Below are positions 20,982-33,784 of a DNA stretch of 64,000 nucleotides, in pieces. Numbering within the stretch: position 1 is the stretch's first letter; every line of letters starts with the position of its first letter. This DNA is from Rheum nobile (Eukaryota; Streptophyta; Magnoliopsida; Caryophyllales; Polygonaceae). The notes beneath the pieces are model-generated. The model was not told the origin of the DNA and did no database searches. It saw only the letters and a program-made list of their open reading frames with translations. The translations under genes were made by a program, and so were the position numbers. The DNA lies in contig WOAB01000098.1 of NCBI GenBank assembly GCA_027886185.1, forward strand, positions 930,001 through 994,000, given 5' to 3'.

Positions 20982-21859
20982 CGGTTTTTTCGCCTGGTAT
21001 CCCTGAGGTAAGGCAAAATTCGCGAGGTGCCCCAAAGTTGTACCTATTTCACGCGGTACCCCAGAGTTTTTTTTTCGCCAAATGCCCCTCCGTTAAATCT
21101 TTAACAGATCTATTAAAAAAAATGAGTAAAAGCAAAAAAAAATCCAAATGGTGGTTTCCCATCTTCTCGGGGCTCCCTCCCCCCGTCTCCGGCTTTCCAA
21201 TCTTCTACAAAGTTCTCATCAGGGGTACCAAGACTATTAACAGATAACCAATTAAACCCAAGGCTCACAAACAAGAACAAAAGCCACTCATAATAAGGCA
21301 CAAGGGCTTTCTCCACAATCCTCTCCATTGTTTCATACACGAGCTTGTTGTCCACCAAAAACCTCAAATACCCATCAACCGTCGGCTCCCACTTCGCCGA
21401 CGAAGTCTCCTTCGGCAACTTAGTCAGCTTCTCCCCCTCCTTGGCCTGGTCCCTAGTATGCAACCTCATAGCCACAAACCTCATTTCCTCCACGAACCCA
21501 TTACCGTCACCACCGCCTCCCTTCTTCTACTTCTCCGACGACGCAGTCGTCGCCGCGGTAGCCTCTACCATCACCGCCGCTGGCTTCAAGGGCAACTTTG
21601 TAAAATAACGGTGCCCTATTGAATGCTCTTGGCCGAAAACCCAAATCGATTTTCAGTGAGTGGCTTTTGTTCTACAAACCCAAATCGATATTCAGTTTTT
21701 TTTGCTTTTACTTGTTTTTTTAAAAGGGATCTGTTTAAGATTTAACCGAGGGGCATTTGGCAAAAAAAACAAAACTCGAGAGTACCGCGCGAAATAGGTA
21801 AACCTTTGGGGCACCTCACGAATTTCGCCTTACCTTAGGGGTACCAGGCGAAAAAACCG
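20982..21859 (-). mobile_element. Pack-MULE-like element with HO1 fragment, copy 1 (878 bp)
   Basis: Inverted repeats of about 160 bases begin CGGTTTTTTCGCCTGG. The 9-bp target duplication ATCATCTTA (20973-20981, 21860-21868) lies within a satellite monomer. Long TIRs plus a 9-bp TSD define a Mutator-like element. No transposase is present; the centre carries a host gene fragment. Confidence 0.85.
21290..21605 (-). pseudogene. HO1: Captured heme oxygenase (HO1/HY1) fragment, copy 1
   Basis: Plant HO1 is the plastid enzyme that opens heme to biliverdin, the first step of phytochrome chromophore synthesis. The minus strand encodes VEEMRFVAMRLHTRDQAKEG, then AKWEPTVDGYLRFLVDNKLV, ERIVEKA and VPYY, a continuous match to the N-terminal part of the mature enzyme as I know it. 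About 35 upstream codons (Ala/Thr/Gly-rich) look like the end of the transit peptide and contain one TAG. After VPYY the sequence becomes intron-like, so only first-exon-like sequence was captured. The heme-ligand and catalytic regions further on are absent. Confidence 0.8.
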
Positions 21860-21973
21860 ATCATCTTATATTGTCAAAATATTTGGGGAAAACAAAGAGC
21901 TAAGAGTTTGGGCGACAAATAACACTAAAAACACCAACGATTTACCATTTACGACACAGGGCACAACTTTGAG
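21860..21973 (+). repeat. Satellite segment between the two TIR elements, copy 1
   Basis: Part of one monomer, carrying a TSD at each end. This proves that both elements inserted into pre-existing satellite, in the same monomer. Confidence 0.85.
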
Positions 21974-23188
21974 ATTTTTTTTCCAAAATAGGCTTGATTA
22001 TAGAAATTAATCTAAGAATAGGCTAGGTTGAAAAATAATTCAGAAAATAGGCTAGCGTATCACGCTCGGATAAATTGAATTTCTTAATAAAATTTGGCAC
22101 TGTCCATGGGATATTGAAATGTTAATTTCAGATATCCTATGTGTTTTACAAATGTTTCCTTCAGTTCAAATTTCCCATGTCTTCCGAGAAAGTAATGTGG
22201 TGGCCGACTTCATTGCAAAGACGGTCCAGCGGCGCTCCTTAACCCCCCGCTTTTAAGAACAAAGTATAATGTATGTATATGATATTGATATATATGGAGT
22301 ATGCATACAATATTTACATATATTATGTATGTCTATAATTAGACTTGTCAATTGGCATGAGTTGGTCGGTTTCGAGTCTCTCGGGTTAGGTAAAAATGGA
22401 TTTCAGTTGATGAGTTTGTTGAAACTTACGTGTTGATTGGGTCGAGTCATAACTCATTTGGTACGGGTCATTACTCATTTGGTACGGGTTGGGATCAATC
22501 CAACTAGTCAGTTATTGGCTTTAATAAATAATATAATAATTAAAATGATTATTATTATATATTTTTTAATAAAATTATACTACAATAATTAGTATAAACG
22601 AAATAATACATATGAAATGCAGGATCAGACCAACCCACGAGTCATATCTAATACAAAATATTTGGGTTTGCTCTATATAATTACTCGCTGATTTTTTAGT
22701 ATGGCTTCATATATAAAAAAATCGGACGAATCAATTCGATAATGTTTTAACGGGTATGTATAATTTTGACATATATACGTGTATATATACAATATCGGTA
22801 TAAAGTTTTATAATAATGTATATGATATAAGCATGTATACTCGTTTTTATTATACTTCGTATTAGTTAAGATTTATATTAAATTAACTAATGTTTTACGC
22901 AACAACTTTATCATTAAACTTTATGAGGGTCACATATTTTTTTCCTTTTCCTTAAAAATATAAAAGAAGTGACTCGTTGATGATTTATCAATTCTAAATT
23001 ATTAAATTCTTCTATTTATGAAAAGTGAAATCGATGTAATACCCAACGGTTTACGTTAAGTTAATCGCTATTCTTCATAAGGACTTAATTCGAGCCTGAC
23101 AGCCAGCCCATTTTCGAAATTATTTTTTATCCAAGCCTATTTTTAGAATAATTTATTTATTTGATCCTACTTTAGGAAAAAAAAATCT
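21974..23188. mobile_element. Second TIR element (MULE-like), copy 1, internally deleted
   Basis: Its ends are degenerate inverted repeats of about 85 bases: poly-T then CCAAAATAGGCTTG on the left, and CTACTTTAGG plus poly-A on the right. The flanks AACTTTGAG / AACTTTGAA (21965-21973, 23189-23197) look like a 9-bp TSD with one later mutation. This copy is 1215 bp; about 155 bp present in copies 2 and 3 is missing after CGGCGCTCCTT at 22240. A LINE 3' fragment is nested at 22092-22240. Confidence 0.6.
22092..22240 (+). pseudogene. LINE RNase H C-terminal fragment, copy 1 (truncated)
   Basis: Encodes the PWDIEMLISDI and SHVFRESNVVADFIAKTVQ pieces of an RVT_3-type RNase H. The 3' end and poly(A) tail seen in other copies are deleted here. 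Confidence 0.7.
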
Positions 23189-26100
23189 AACTTTGAACAA
23201 AAATTATGAGTATCAAATTTTGTCAATTTCTTTTCGTGAATCATCTCATATTGTCAAAGTATTGAGGGAAAAGAAAGAGCTAAGAGTGTGAGTGACAAAT
23301 AATACTAAAAAGACATACTATTTACCATTTATGATACAAGACACAACTTTGAGCGAAAGTTAATAGTTACAAATTTTGTCAATTACATTCAATGAATCAT
23401 CTTATATTTTCAAACTATTGGGGAAAACAAAGAGCTAAGAGTTTGGGAGACAAACAATACTAAAAACACCTACGATTTACCACTTACGACACAAGGTACA
23501 AACTTGAGCAAAAGTTACGAGTTTCAAATTTTGTCAATTTCATTCCAAGAATCATCTTATATTGTAAAAATATTTGGGGAAACAAACACCTAAGAGTTTG
23601 GGCGACAAACAACACACAAAACACCTTCGATTTACCATTTACGACACAAGGCACAACTTTGAGCAAAAATTATGATTTTTAAATTTTGTCAATTTCTTTA
23701 AGTGAATAATCTTATATTCTCAATATATTGGAGGGAAACAAAGAGCAAAGAGTTGGGAAGACAAACAACACTAAAACACCTACGATTTACCATTTTCGAG
23801 ACAAAACATAACTTTAAGAGAAAGTTAAGAGTTTCAAAATTTCTCAATTTCTTTCCATGAATCATCTTATATTGTCAAAATACTTTGGGGAAACAAAGAG
23901 CCAAAAGTTTGTGCGACAAATACCACTGAAAACACATACAATTTACCATTTACCACGCAAGACACAACTTTAAGCGAAAGTTATGAGTTTCAAATATTGT
24001 CAATTTATTTCCGTGAATTATCTTATATTGTCAAAATATTGGGTGGAAACAAAGAGCTAAGAGTTTGGGCGACAAACAACATTAAAAACACCTACTATTT
24101 ATCATCTACGACACAAGACACAACTTTGAGCGAATGTTAGCTTCAAATTTTGTCAATTTCTTTTCCTAAATCATCTTATATTGTAAAAATATTGGGGAAA
24201 ACAAAGAGTTAAGAGTTTGGGCGACAAAAACCACTAAAAACACCTACGATTTACCATTTTCGAGACAAGGCACAACTTTGAGCGAGAGTTAAGATTTATA
24301 AATTTTGTCAATTTCTTTCTGGGAATCATCTTATATTCTCTAAATATTTGGGGAAACAAAGAGCCAAGAGTTTCTGCGACAAAAAACACTAAAAACATCT
24401 ACAATTTACCATTTACGACCCAAGGCACAACTTTGAGCGGAAGTTATGAGTTTCAATTTTGTCACTTTCTTTACGTTAATTATTTTATATTGTCAAAATA
24501 TTTGGAGGGAAACAAAGAGCGAAGAGTTTGGGCGACAAATAACACTAAAAACACCTATGATTTACCATTTATAACCAAGGTACACCTTTGAGCAAATGTT
24601 ATGACTTTCAAATTTTGTCAATTTCTTTCCGCGAATCATCTTATATTGTAAAAATATTTGGGGGAAACAAACAACTAAGAGTTTGGGCGACAAACAACAC
24701 TCAAAACACATTTGATTGACCATTTATGACACAAGGAACAACTTTGAGAGAAAGTTATGAGTTTCAAACTTTGTCAATTTCTTTCCGTGAATTATCTTAT
24801 ATTGTCAAAATATTGGAGGAAAACAAAGAACTAAGAGTCTTGGCGACAAACAACACTCAAAACACCTTCGATTTACCATTTACGACACAAGGAACATCTT
24901 TGAGCGAAAGTTATAAGTTTCAAATTTTGTCAATTTCTTTCTGTGAATAATCTTATATTGTAAAAATATTGGGGGAAAACAAAGTACTAAGAGTTTGGGC
25001 GACAAACAACACTAAAAAAAACTATGATTTACCATCTACGACACAAGACACAACTTTGAGAGAATGTTGTGAGTTTCAAATTTTGTCAATTTCTTTTCCT
25101 GAATCATCTTATATTGTCAAAATATTGGGGGAAAACAAAGATCTAAGAGTTTGGGCGAAAAAAACCACTAAAAACACCTACGATTTACCATTTCCGAGAC
25201 AAGGCACATCTTTGAGCGAAAGACAAGATTTTCAAATTTTGTCAATTTGTTTCCGTGAATCATTTGACATTGTCAAAATATTGGGGGTACCTAAGAGTTT
25301 GTGCGACAAAAAACTCTAAAAACACATACAATTTAACATTTACGACACAAGGAACAACTTTGTGCGGAAGTTATGAGTTTCAATTTTGTCAATTTCTTTA
25401 TGTGAATCATCTTATATTGTAAAAATATTTGGGGGAACAAAGAGCTAAGAGTTTGGGCGACAAACAACAATAAAAACACCTACGATTTACCATTTATGAC
25501 ACAAGGTACGCCTTTGAGCAAATGTTATGACTTTCAAATTTGGTCAATTTCTTTCAGTCAATTATCTTATATTGCCAAAGTATTTGGGGAAACAAACAAC
25601 AAAGAGATTGGGCGACAAACAAAACTCAAAAACACCTTCGATTTACCATTTACGACACAGGAATGACTTTGAGCGAAAGTTATAAGTTTCAAATTTTGTC
25701 AATTTCTTTATGTAAATCATCTTATATTGTAAAAATATTTGGGGGGGGGGGGGACAAAGAGCTAAGAGTTTGGGCGACAAACAACACTAAAAACACTTAC
25801 GATTTACCATCTACGACACAAGACACAACTTTGAGAGAAAGTTGTGAGTTTCAAATTTTGTCAATTTCTTTTCCTGAATCATATTATATTGTCAAAATAT
25901 TGGGGGGGGGGGGAACAAAGAGCTAAGAGTTTGGGCGAAAAAAACCACTAAAAACACCTACGATTTAGAATTTCCGAGACAAGGCACATCTTTGAGCGAA
26001 AGACAAGATTTTCAAATTTTGTCAATTTGTTTCCGTGAATCATTTGACATTGACAAAATATTGGGGGTAGCTAAGAGTTTGTGCGACAAAAAATTCTAAA

Positions 26101-26809
26101 ACACCTACAATTTACCATTTACGACACAAGGCACAACTTTGTGGGGAAGTTATGAGTTTCAATTTTGTCAATTTCTTTAAGTGAATCATCTTATATTGTA
26201 AAAATATTTGGGGGAAACAAAGAGCTAAGAGTTTGGGCGACAAACAACAATAAAAACACCTACGATTTACCATTTACGACACAAGGTACGCCTTTGAGCA
26301 AATGTTATGACTTTCAAATTTGGTCAATTTCTTTCCGTGAAATATCTTATATTGCCAAAATATTGGGGGAAACAAACAACAAAGAGATTGGGCAACAACC
26401 AACACTCAAAACACCTTCGATTTACCATTTACGACACAAGGAACAAATTTGAGTGAAAGTTATAAGTTTCAAATTTTGTCAATTTATTTCTGTGAATCAT
26501 CTTATATTGTAAAAATATTGGGGGAAACAAAGAGGTAAGAGTTTGGGTGACAAACAACACTAAAAACACCTACGATTTACCATTTACGACACAAGGTACA
26601 ACTTTGAGCAAAAGTTATGAGTTTCATATTTTGTCAACTTCTTTCTGTGAATCATATTATATTGTCAAAATATTGGAGTTAACAAAGAGCTATGAGTTGA
26701 AGTGACAAACAACACTAAAATCACCTACGATTTACCATTTACGACACAAGGCACAACTTTGAGCGAAAGTTAAGAGTTTTTTGTCAATTTTTTTCCGTGA
26801 ATCATCTTA
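23189..26809 (+). repeat. Satellite block of higher-order unit 1
   Basis: About 23 monomers of 150-157 bp. Distinguishable types recur in fixed order: for example one with CACCTTCGATTTACC, one with CCATCTACGACACAAGAC, one with CATTTCCGAGACAAGGC, and one with AAGGTACGCCTTTGAGC. The same order is found in units 2, 3 and 5. Confidence 0.9.
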
Positions 26810-27685
26810 CGGTTTTTTCGCCTAGTACCCCTGAGGTAAGGCGAAATTCGCGAGGTGCCCCAAAGTTGTACCTATTTCGCGCGGTACCCCCGAGTTTTTT
26901 TTTTTGCCAAATGCCCCTCCGTTAAATCTGTAACAGATCTGTTAAAAAAACGAGTAAAAGCAAAAAAAATCCTATTGGTGGTTTCCCATCTTCTCGGGGC
27001 TCCCTCCCTCCGTCTCCGACTTTCCAATCTTCTACAAAGTTCACATCAGGGGTACCAAGACTATTAACTGATAACCAATTAAACCCAAGACTCACAAACA
27101 AGAACAAAAGCCACTCATAAAAAGGCACAAGGGCTTTCTCCACAATCCTCTCCATTGTTTCATACACGAGCTTGTTGTCCACCAAAAACCTCAAATACCC
27201 ATCAACTGTCGGCTCCCACTTCGCTGACGAAGTCTCCTCCGGCGACTTAGTCAGCTTCTTCCCCTCCTTGGCCTGGTCCCTAGTATGCAACCTCATAGCC
27301 ACAAACCTCATTTCCTCCACGAACCCCTTACCGTCACCACCGCCTCCCTTCTTCTACTTCTCCGACGACGCAGCCGTCGCCGCGGTAGCCTCTACCACCA
27401 CCGCCGCTGGCTTCAAGGGCAACTTTGTAAAATAACGGTACCCTATTGAATGCTCTTGGCCGAAAACCCAAATCGGTTTTCAGTGAGTGGCTTTTGTTCT
27501 ACAAACCCAAATCGATATTCAGTTTTTTTTGCTTTTACTCGTTTTTTTAAAAGGGATCTGTTAAAGATTTAACCGAGGGGCATTTGGCAAAAAAACAAAA
27601 CTCGGGAGTACCGTGCGAAATAGGTAAACCTTTGGGGCACCTCACGAATTTTGCCTTACCTTAGGGGTACCAGGCGAAAAAACCG
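26810..27685 (-). mobile_element. Pack-MULE-like element with HO1 fragment, copy 2 (876 bp)
   Basis: Same termini, and TSD ATCATCTTA at 26801-26809 and 27686-27694. It has the same insertion point in the monomer as copy 1, so it spread by duplication of the array and not by transposition. Confidence 0.85.
27117..27432 (-). pseudogene. HO1: Captured HO1 fragment, copy 2
   Basis: Same fragment and same upstream TAG as copy 1. The frame is open from the VEEM region through VPFYE and beyond (132 codons in all). Differences from copy 1 include a Pro-Glu in place of Pro-Lys before ETSSAK. Confidence 0.8.
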
Positions 27686-27799
27686 ATCATCTTATATTGT
27701 CAAAATATTTGGGGAAAACAAAGAGCTAAGAGTTTGGGCGACAAACAACACTAAAAACACCAACGATTTACCATTTACGACACATGGCACAACTTTGAG

Positions 27800-29169
27800 A
27801 ATTTTTTTCCAAAATAGGCTTGATTATAGAAATTAATCTAAGAATAGGCTAGGTTGAAAAATAATTCAGAAAATAGGCTAGCGTATCACGCTCGGATAAA
27901 TTGAATTTCTAAATAAAATCTGGCATTGTCCATGGGATATTGAAATGTTAATTTCAGATATCCTATGTGTTTTACAAATGTTTTCTTCAGTGCAAATTTC
28001 CCATGTCTTCCGAGAAAGTAATGTGGTGGCCGACTTCATTGCAAAGAGGGTCCAACGGCGCTCCTTGGAAGATTTTCGAACTAGTCAAGAATTTATAATT
28101 CTCATCCGAATGGATGTTATAGACTGAAAAACCGTCTCCTCTATGGTTTCCAGTCTAATTTTTACCTAATCAAAAAAAAAATGACGAACCAAACAACGAA
28201 AAAAAATCAAAAGGTTTATGTTTAACCCCCGCTTTTAAGAACAAAGTATAATGTATGTATATGATATTGATATATATGGAGTATGCATACAATATTTACA
28301 TATATTATGTATGTCTATAATTAGACTTGTCAATTGGCATGAGTTGGTCGGTTTCGAGTCTCTCGGGTTAGGTAAAAACGGATTTCAGTTGATGAGTTCG
28401 TTGAAACTTACGTGTTGATCGGGTCGAGTCATAACTCATTTGGTACGGGTCTTAACTCATTTGGTACGGGTTGGGATCAATCCGACTAGTCTGTTATTTG
28501 CTTTAATAAATAATATAATAATTAAAATGATTATTATTATATATTTAAAAAAAAAATTATACTATAGTATTTAGTATAAACGAAGTAATACATATGAAAT
28601 GCAGGAACAGACCAACCCACAAGTCATATCTAATACAAAATATTTGGGTTTGCTCTATATAATTACTCGCTAATTTTCGAGTATGGCTTCATATATAAAA
28701 AAAATCGGACGAATCAATTCGATAATGTTTTAACGGGTATGTATAATTTTGACATATATACGTGTATATATATAATATCGGTATAAAATTTTATAATAAT
28801 GTATATGATATAAGCATGTATACTTGTTTTTATTATACTTCGTATTAGTTAAGATCTATATTAAATTAACTAATGTTTTACGCAACAACTTTATCATTAA
28901 ACTTTATGAGGGTCACATATTTTTTTCCTTTTCCTGAAAAATATAAAAGAAGTGACTCGTTGATGATTTATCAACTTCTAAATTATTAAATTCTTCTATT
29001 TATGAAAAGTGAAGTTGATGTAATACCCAACGGTTTACGTTAAGTTAATCGCTATTCTTCACATAGACTTAATTGGAGGTGACAGCCAGCCCATTTTCAG
29101 AATTATTTTTTATCCAAGCCTATTTTTAGAATAATTTATTTATTTGATCCTACTTTAGGAAAAAAATCC
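27800..29169. mobile_element. Second TIR element, copy 2 (1370 bp, full)
   Basis: Flanked by AACTTTGAG (27791-27799) and AACTTTGAA (29170-29178). The longest copy; it shows the undeleted LINE tail. AT-rich filler from 28240 to 29080 has no coding signal. Confidence 0.6.
27912..28181 (+). pseudogene. LINE 3' end with RNase H remnant and poly(A), copy 2
   Basis: The frame PWDIEMLISDI ... SHVFRESNVVADFIAKRVQ ends with a stop at 28125-28127, followed by a 3' UTR and an A-run at 28172-28181. This is the structure of a 5'-truncated LINE insertion. It aligns with the same domain region as the pseudogene at 16597-16830. Confidence 0.75.
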
Positions 29170-32100
29170 AACTTTGAACAAAAATTATGAGTATCAATAT
29201 TTGTCAATTTTTTTTCGTGAATCATCTCATATTGTCAAAGTATTGAGGGGAAAGAAAGAGCTAAGAGTGTGAGCGACAAATAAGACTAAAAAGACATACT
29301 CTTTACCATTTACGATAGAAGACACAACTTTGAGCGAAAGTTAATAGTTACAAATTTTGTCAATTACATTCAATAAATCATCTTATATTTTCAAACTATT
29401 GGGGAAAACAAAGAGCTAAGAGTTTGGGCGACAAACAATACTAAAAACACCTACGATTTACCACTTACGACACAAGGTACAACATTGAGCAAAAGTTACG
29501 AGTTTCAAATTTTGTCAATTTCATTCCAAGAATCATCTTATATTGTAAAAATATAAGGGGGAAACAAACACCTAAGAGTTTGGGCGACAAACAACACACA
29601 AAACACCTTCGATTTACCATTTACGCCAAGGCACAACTTTGAGCAAAAATTATGATTTTCAAATTTTGTTAATTTCTTTAAGTGAATAATCTTATATTCT
29701 CAATATATTGGAGGGAAACAAAGAGCAAAGAGTTGGGACGACAAACAACACTAAAAACACCTACGATTTACCATTTCCTAGACAATACATAACTTTAAGC
29801 GAAAGTTAAGAGTTTTAAAATTTCTCAATTTCTTTCCATGAATCATCTGATATTGTCAAAATATTTGGGGGAAACAAAGAGCCAAAAGTTTGTGCGACAA
29901 ATACCACTGAAAACACATACAATTTACCATTTACCACACAAGGCACGACTTTAAGCGAAAGTTATGAGTTTCAAATTTTGTCAATTTCTTTCCATGAATT
30001 ATCTTATATTGTCAAAATATTGGGTGGAAACAAAGAGCTAAGAGTTTGGGCGACAAACAACATTAAAAACACCTACTATTTACCATCTACGACACAAGAC
30101 ACAACTTTAAGCGAATGTTAGCTTCAAATTTTGTCGATTTCTTTTCCTAAATCATATTATATTGTAAAAATATTGGGGGAAACAAAGAGTTAAGAGTTTG
30201 GGCGACAAAAACCACTAAAAACACTTACGATTTACCATTTTCGAGACAAGGCACAACTTTGAGCGAGAGTTAAGATTTATAAATTTTGTAAATTTCTTTC
30301 TGGAATCATCTTATATTCTCTAAATATTTGGGGAAACAAAGAGCCAAGAGTTTTTGCGACAAAAAACACTAAAAACATCTACAATTTACCATTTACGACC
30401 CAAGGCACAACTTTGAGCGGAAGTTATGAGTTTCAATTCTGTCACTTTCTTTACGTCAATTATTTTATATTTTCAAAATATTTGGAGGGAAACAAAGAGC
30501 AAAGAGTTTGGGCGACAATCAACACTAAAAACACCTATGATTTATCATTTATGACACAAGGTACACCTTTGAGCAAATGTTATGACTTTCAAATTTTGTC
30601 AATTTCTTTCCGCGAATCATCTTATATTGTAAAAATATTGGGGGGAAACAAACAACTAAGAGTTTGGGCGACAAACAACACTCAAAACACATTCGATTTA
30701 CCATTTATGACACAAGGAACAACTTTGAACGAAAGTTATGAGTTTCAAATTTTGTCAATTTCTTTTCGTGAATTATCTTATATTGTCAAAATATTGGAGG
30801 AAAACAAGGAACTAAGAGTCTTGGTGACAAACAACACACAAAACACCTTCGATTTACCATTTACGACACAAGGAACATCTTTGAGCGAAAGTTATAAGTT
30901 TCAAATTTTGTCAATTTCTTTCTGTGATAATCTTATATTGTAAAAATATTGGGGGAAAACAAAGAGCTAAGAGTTTGGGCGACAAACAACACTAAAAAAA
31001 CCTATGATTTACCATCTACGACACAAGACACAACTTTGAGAGAATGTTGTGAGTTTCAAATTTTGTCAATTTATTTTCCTGAATCATCTTATATTGTCAA
31101 AATATTGGGGGAAAACAAAGATCTAAGAGTTTGGGCGAAAAAAACCACTAAAAACACCTACGATTTACCATTTCAGAGACAAGGCACATCTTTGAGCGAA
31201 AGACAAGATTTTCAAATTATGTCAATTTGTTTCCGTGAATCATTTGACATTGTCAAAATATTGGGGGTACCTAAGAGTTTGTGCGACAAAAAACTCTAAA
31301 AACACATACAATTTAACATTTACGACACAAGGAACAACTTTGTGCGAAAGTTATGAGTTTCAATTTTGTCAATTTCTTTACGTGAAACATCTTATATTGT
31401 AAAAATATTTGGGGGAAACAAAGAGCTAAGAGTTTGGGCGACAAACAACAACAAAAACACCTACGATTTACCATTTATGACACAAGGTACGCCTTTGAGC
31501 AAATGTTATGACTTTCAAATTTGGTCAATTTCTTTCAGTCAATTATCTTATATTGCCAAAGTATTTGGGGAAACAAACAACAAAGAGATTGGGCGACAAA
31601 CAAAACTCAAAAACACCTTCGATTTACCATTTACGACACAAGGAACGACTTTGAACGAAAGTTATAAGTTTCAAATTTTGTCAATTTCTTTATGTAAATC
31701 ATCTTATATTGTAAAAATATTTGGGGGGGGGGGGGGAGGGGGACAAAGAGCTAAGAGTTTGGGCGACAAACAACACTAAAAACACCTACGATTTACCATC
31801 TACGACACAAGACACAACTTTGAGAGAAAGTTGTGAGTGTCAAATTTTGTCAATTTCTTTTCCTGAATCATATTATATTGTCAAAATATTGGGGGGAACA
31901 AAGAGCTAAGAATTTGGCCGAAACAAACCACTAAAAACACCTACGATTTACAATTTCCGAGACAAGGCACATCTTTGAGCGAAAGACAAGATTTTCAAAT
32001 TTTGTCAATTTGTTTCCGTGAATCATTTGACATTGTAAAAATATTGGGGGTAGCTAAGAGTTTGTGCGACAAAAAATTCTAAAAACACCTACAATTTACC

Positions 32101-32794
32101 ATTTACGACACAAGGCACAACTTTGTGCGGAAGTTATGAGTTTCAATTTTGTCAATTTCTTTACGTGAATCATCTTATATTGTAAAAATATTTGGGGGAA
32201 ACAAAGAGCTAAGAGTTTGGGCGACAAACAACAATAAAAACACCTACGATTTACCATTTACGACACAAGGTACGCCTTTGAGCAAATGTTATGACTTTCA
32301 AATTTGGTCAATTTCTTTCCGTGAATTATCTTATATTGCCAAAATATTGGGGGAAACAAACAACAAAGAGATTGGGCGACAAACAACACTCAAAACACCT
32401 TCGATTTACCATTTACGACACAAGGAACAAATTTGAGTGAAAGTTATAAGTTTCAAATTTTGTCAATTTCTTTCTGTGAATCGTCTTATATTGTAAAAAT
32501 ATTGGGGGAAACAAAGAGGTAAGAGTTTGGGTGACAAACAACACTAAAAACACCTACGATTTACCATTTACGACACAAGGTACAACTTTGAGCAAAAGTT
32601 ATGAGTTTCAAATTTTGTCAACTTCTTTCTGTGAATCATATTATATTGTCAAAATATTGGAGGTAAACAAAGAACTATGAGTTGAAGTGACAAACAACAC
32701 TAAAATCACCTACGATTTACCATTTACGACACAAGGCACAACTTTGAGCGAAAGTTAAGAGTTTTTTGTCAATTTCTTTCCGTGAATCATCTTA
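29170..32794 (+). repeat. Satellite block of higher-order unit 2
   Basis: Collinear with 23189-26809, monomer for monomer. It includes the longest plus-strand frame of the array (30413-30943, 176 codons). Confidence 0.9.
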
Positions 32795-33670
32795 CGGTTT
32801 TTTCGCCTGGTACCCCTGAGGTAAGGCGAAATTCGCGAGGTGCCCCAAAGTTGTACCTATTTCGCGCGGTACCCCCGAGTTTTTTTTTTGCCAAATGCCC
32901 CTCCGTTAAATCTTTAACAGATCTGTTAAAAAAACGAGTAAAAGCAAAAAAAATCCTATTGGTGGTTTCCCATCTTCTCGGGGCTCCCTCCCTCCGTCTC
33001 CGACTTTCCAATCTTCTACAAAGTTCACATCAGGGGTACCAAGACTATTAACTGATAACCAATTAAACCCAAGACTCACAAACAAGAACAAAAGCCACTC
33101 ATAAAAAGGCACAAGGGCTTTCTCCACAATCCTCTCCATTGTTTCATACACGAGCTTGTTGTCCACCAAAAACCTCAAATACCCATCAACTGTCGGCTCC
33201 CACTTCGCCGACGAAGTCTCCTCCGACGACTTAGTCAGCTTCTCCCCCTCCTTGGCCTGGTCCCTACTATGCAACCTCATAGCCACAAACCTCATTTCCT
33301 CCACGAACCCCTTACCGTCACCACCGCCTCCCTTCTTCTACTTCTCCGACGACGCAGCCGCCGCCGCAGTAGCCTCTACCACCACCGCCGCTGGCTTCAA
33401 GGGCAACTTTGTAAAATAACGGTACCCTATTGAATGCTCTTGGCCGAAAACCCAAATCGGTTTTCAGTGAGTGGCTTTTGTTCTACAAACCCAAATCGAT
33501 ATTCAGTTTTTTTTGCTTTTACTCGTTTTTTTAAAAGGGATCTGTTAAAGATTTAACCGAGGGGCATTTGGCAAAAAAAACAAAACTCGGGAGTACCGTG
33601 CGAAATAGGTAAACCTTTGGGGCACCTCACGAATTTTGCCTTACCTTAGGGGTACCAGGCGAAAAAACCG
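32795..33670 (-). mobile_element. Pack-MULE-like element with HO1 fragment, copy 3 (876 bp)
   Basis: TSD ATCATCTTA at 32786-32794 and 33671-33679. Nearly identical to copy 2. Confidence 0.85.
33101..33416 (-). pseudogene. HO1: Captured HO1 fragment, copy 3
   Basis: Same fragment with the shared upstream TAG. One change turns RLHTRDQ into RLHSRDQ. The frame stays open for 132 codons. Confidence 0.8.
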
Positions 33671-33784
33671 ATCATCTTATATTGTCAAAATATTTGGGGA
33701 AAACAAAGAGCTAAGAGTTTGGGCGACAAACAACACTAAAAACACCAACGATTTACCATTTACGACACATGGCACAACTTTGAG

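Noticed and set aside
21345..21608. 87-codon plus-strand frame conserved in all five MULE copies
   Set aside because: It is the antisense of the heme oxygenase fragment; the minus-strand frame gives the recognisable protein.
25741..25753. G-run as a telomere-like or interstitial telomeric signal
   Set aside because: No TTTAGGG units are present; it is a homopolymer within the monomer.
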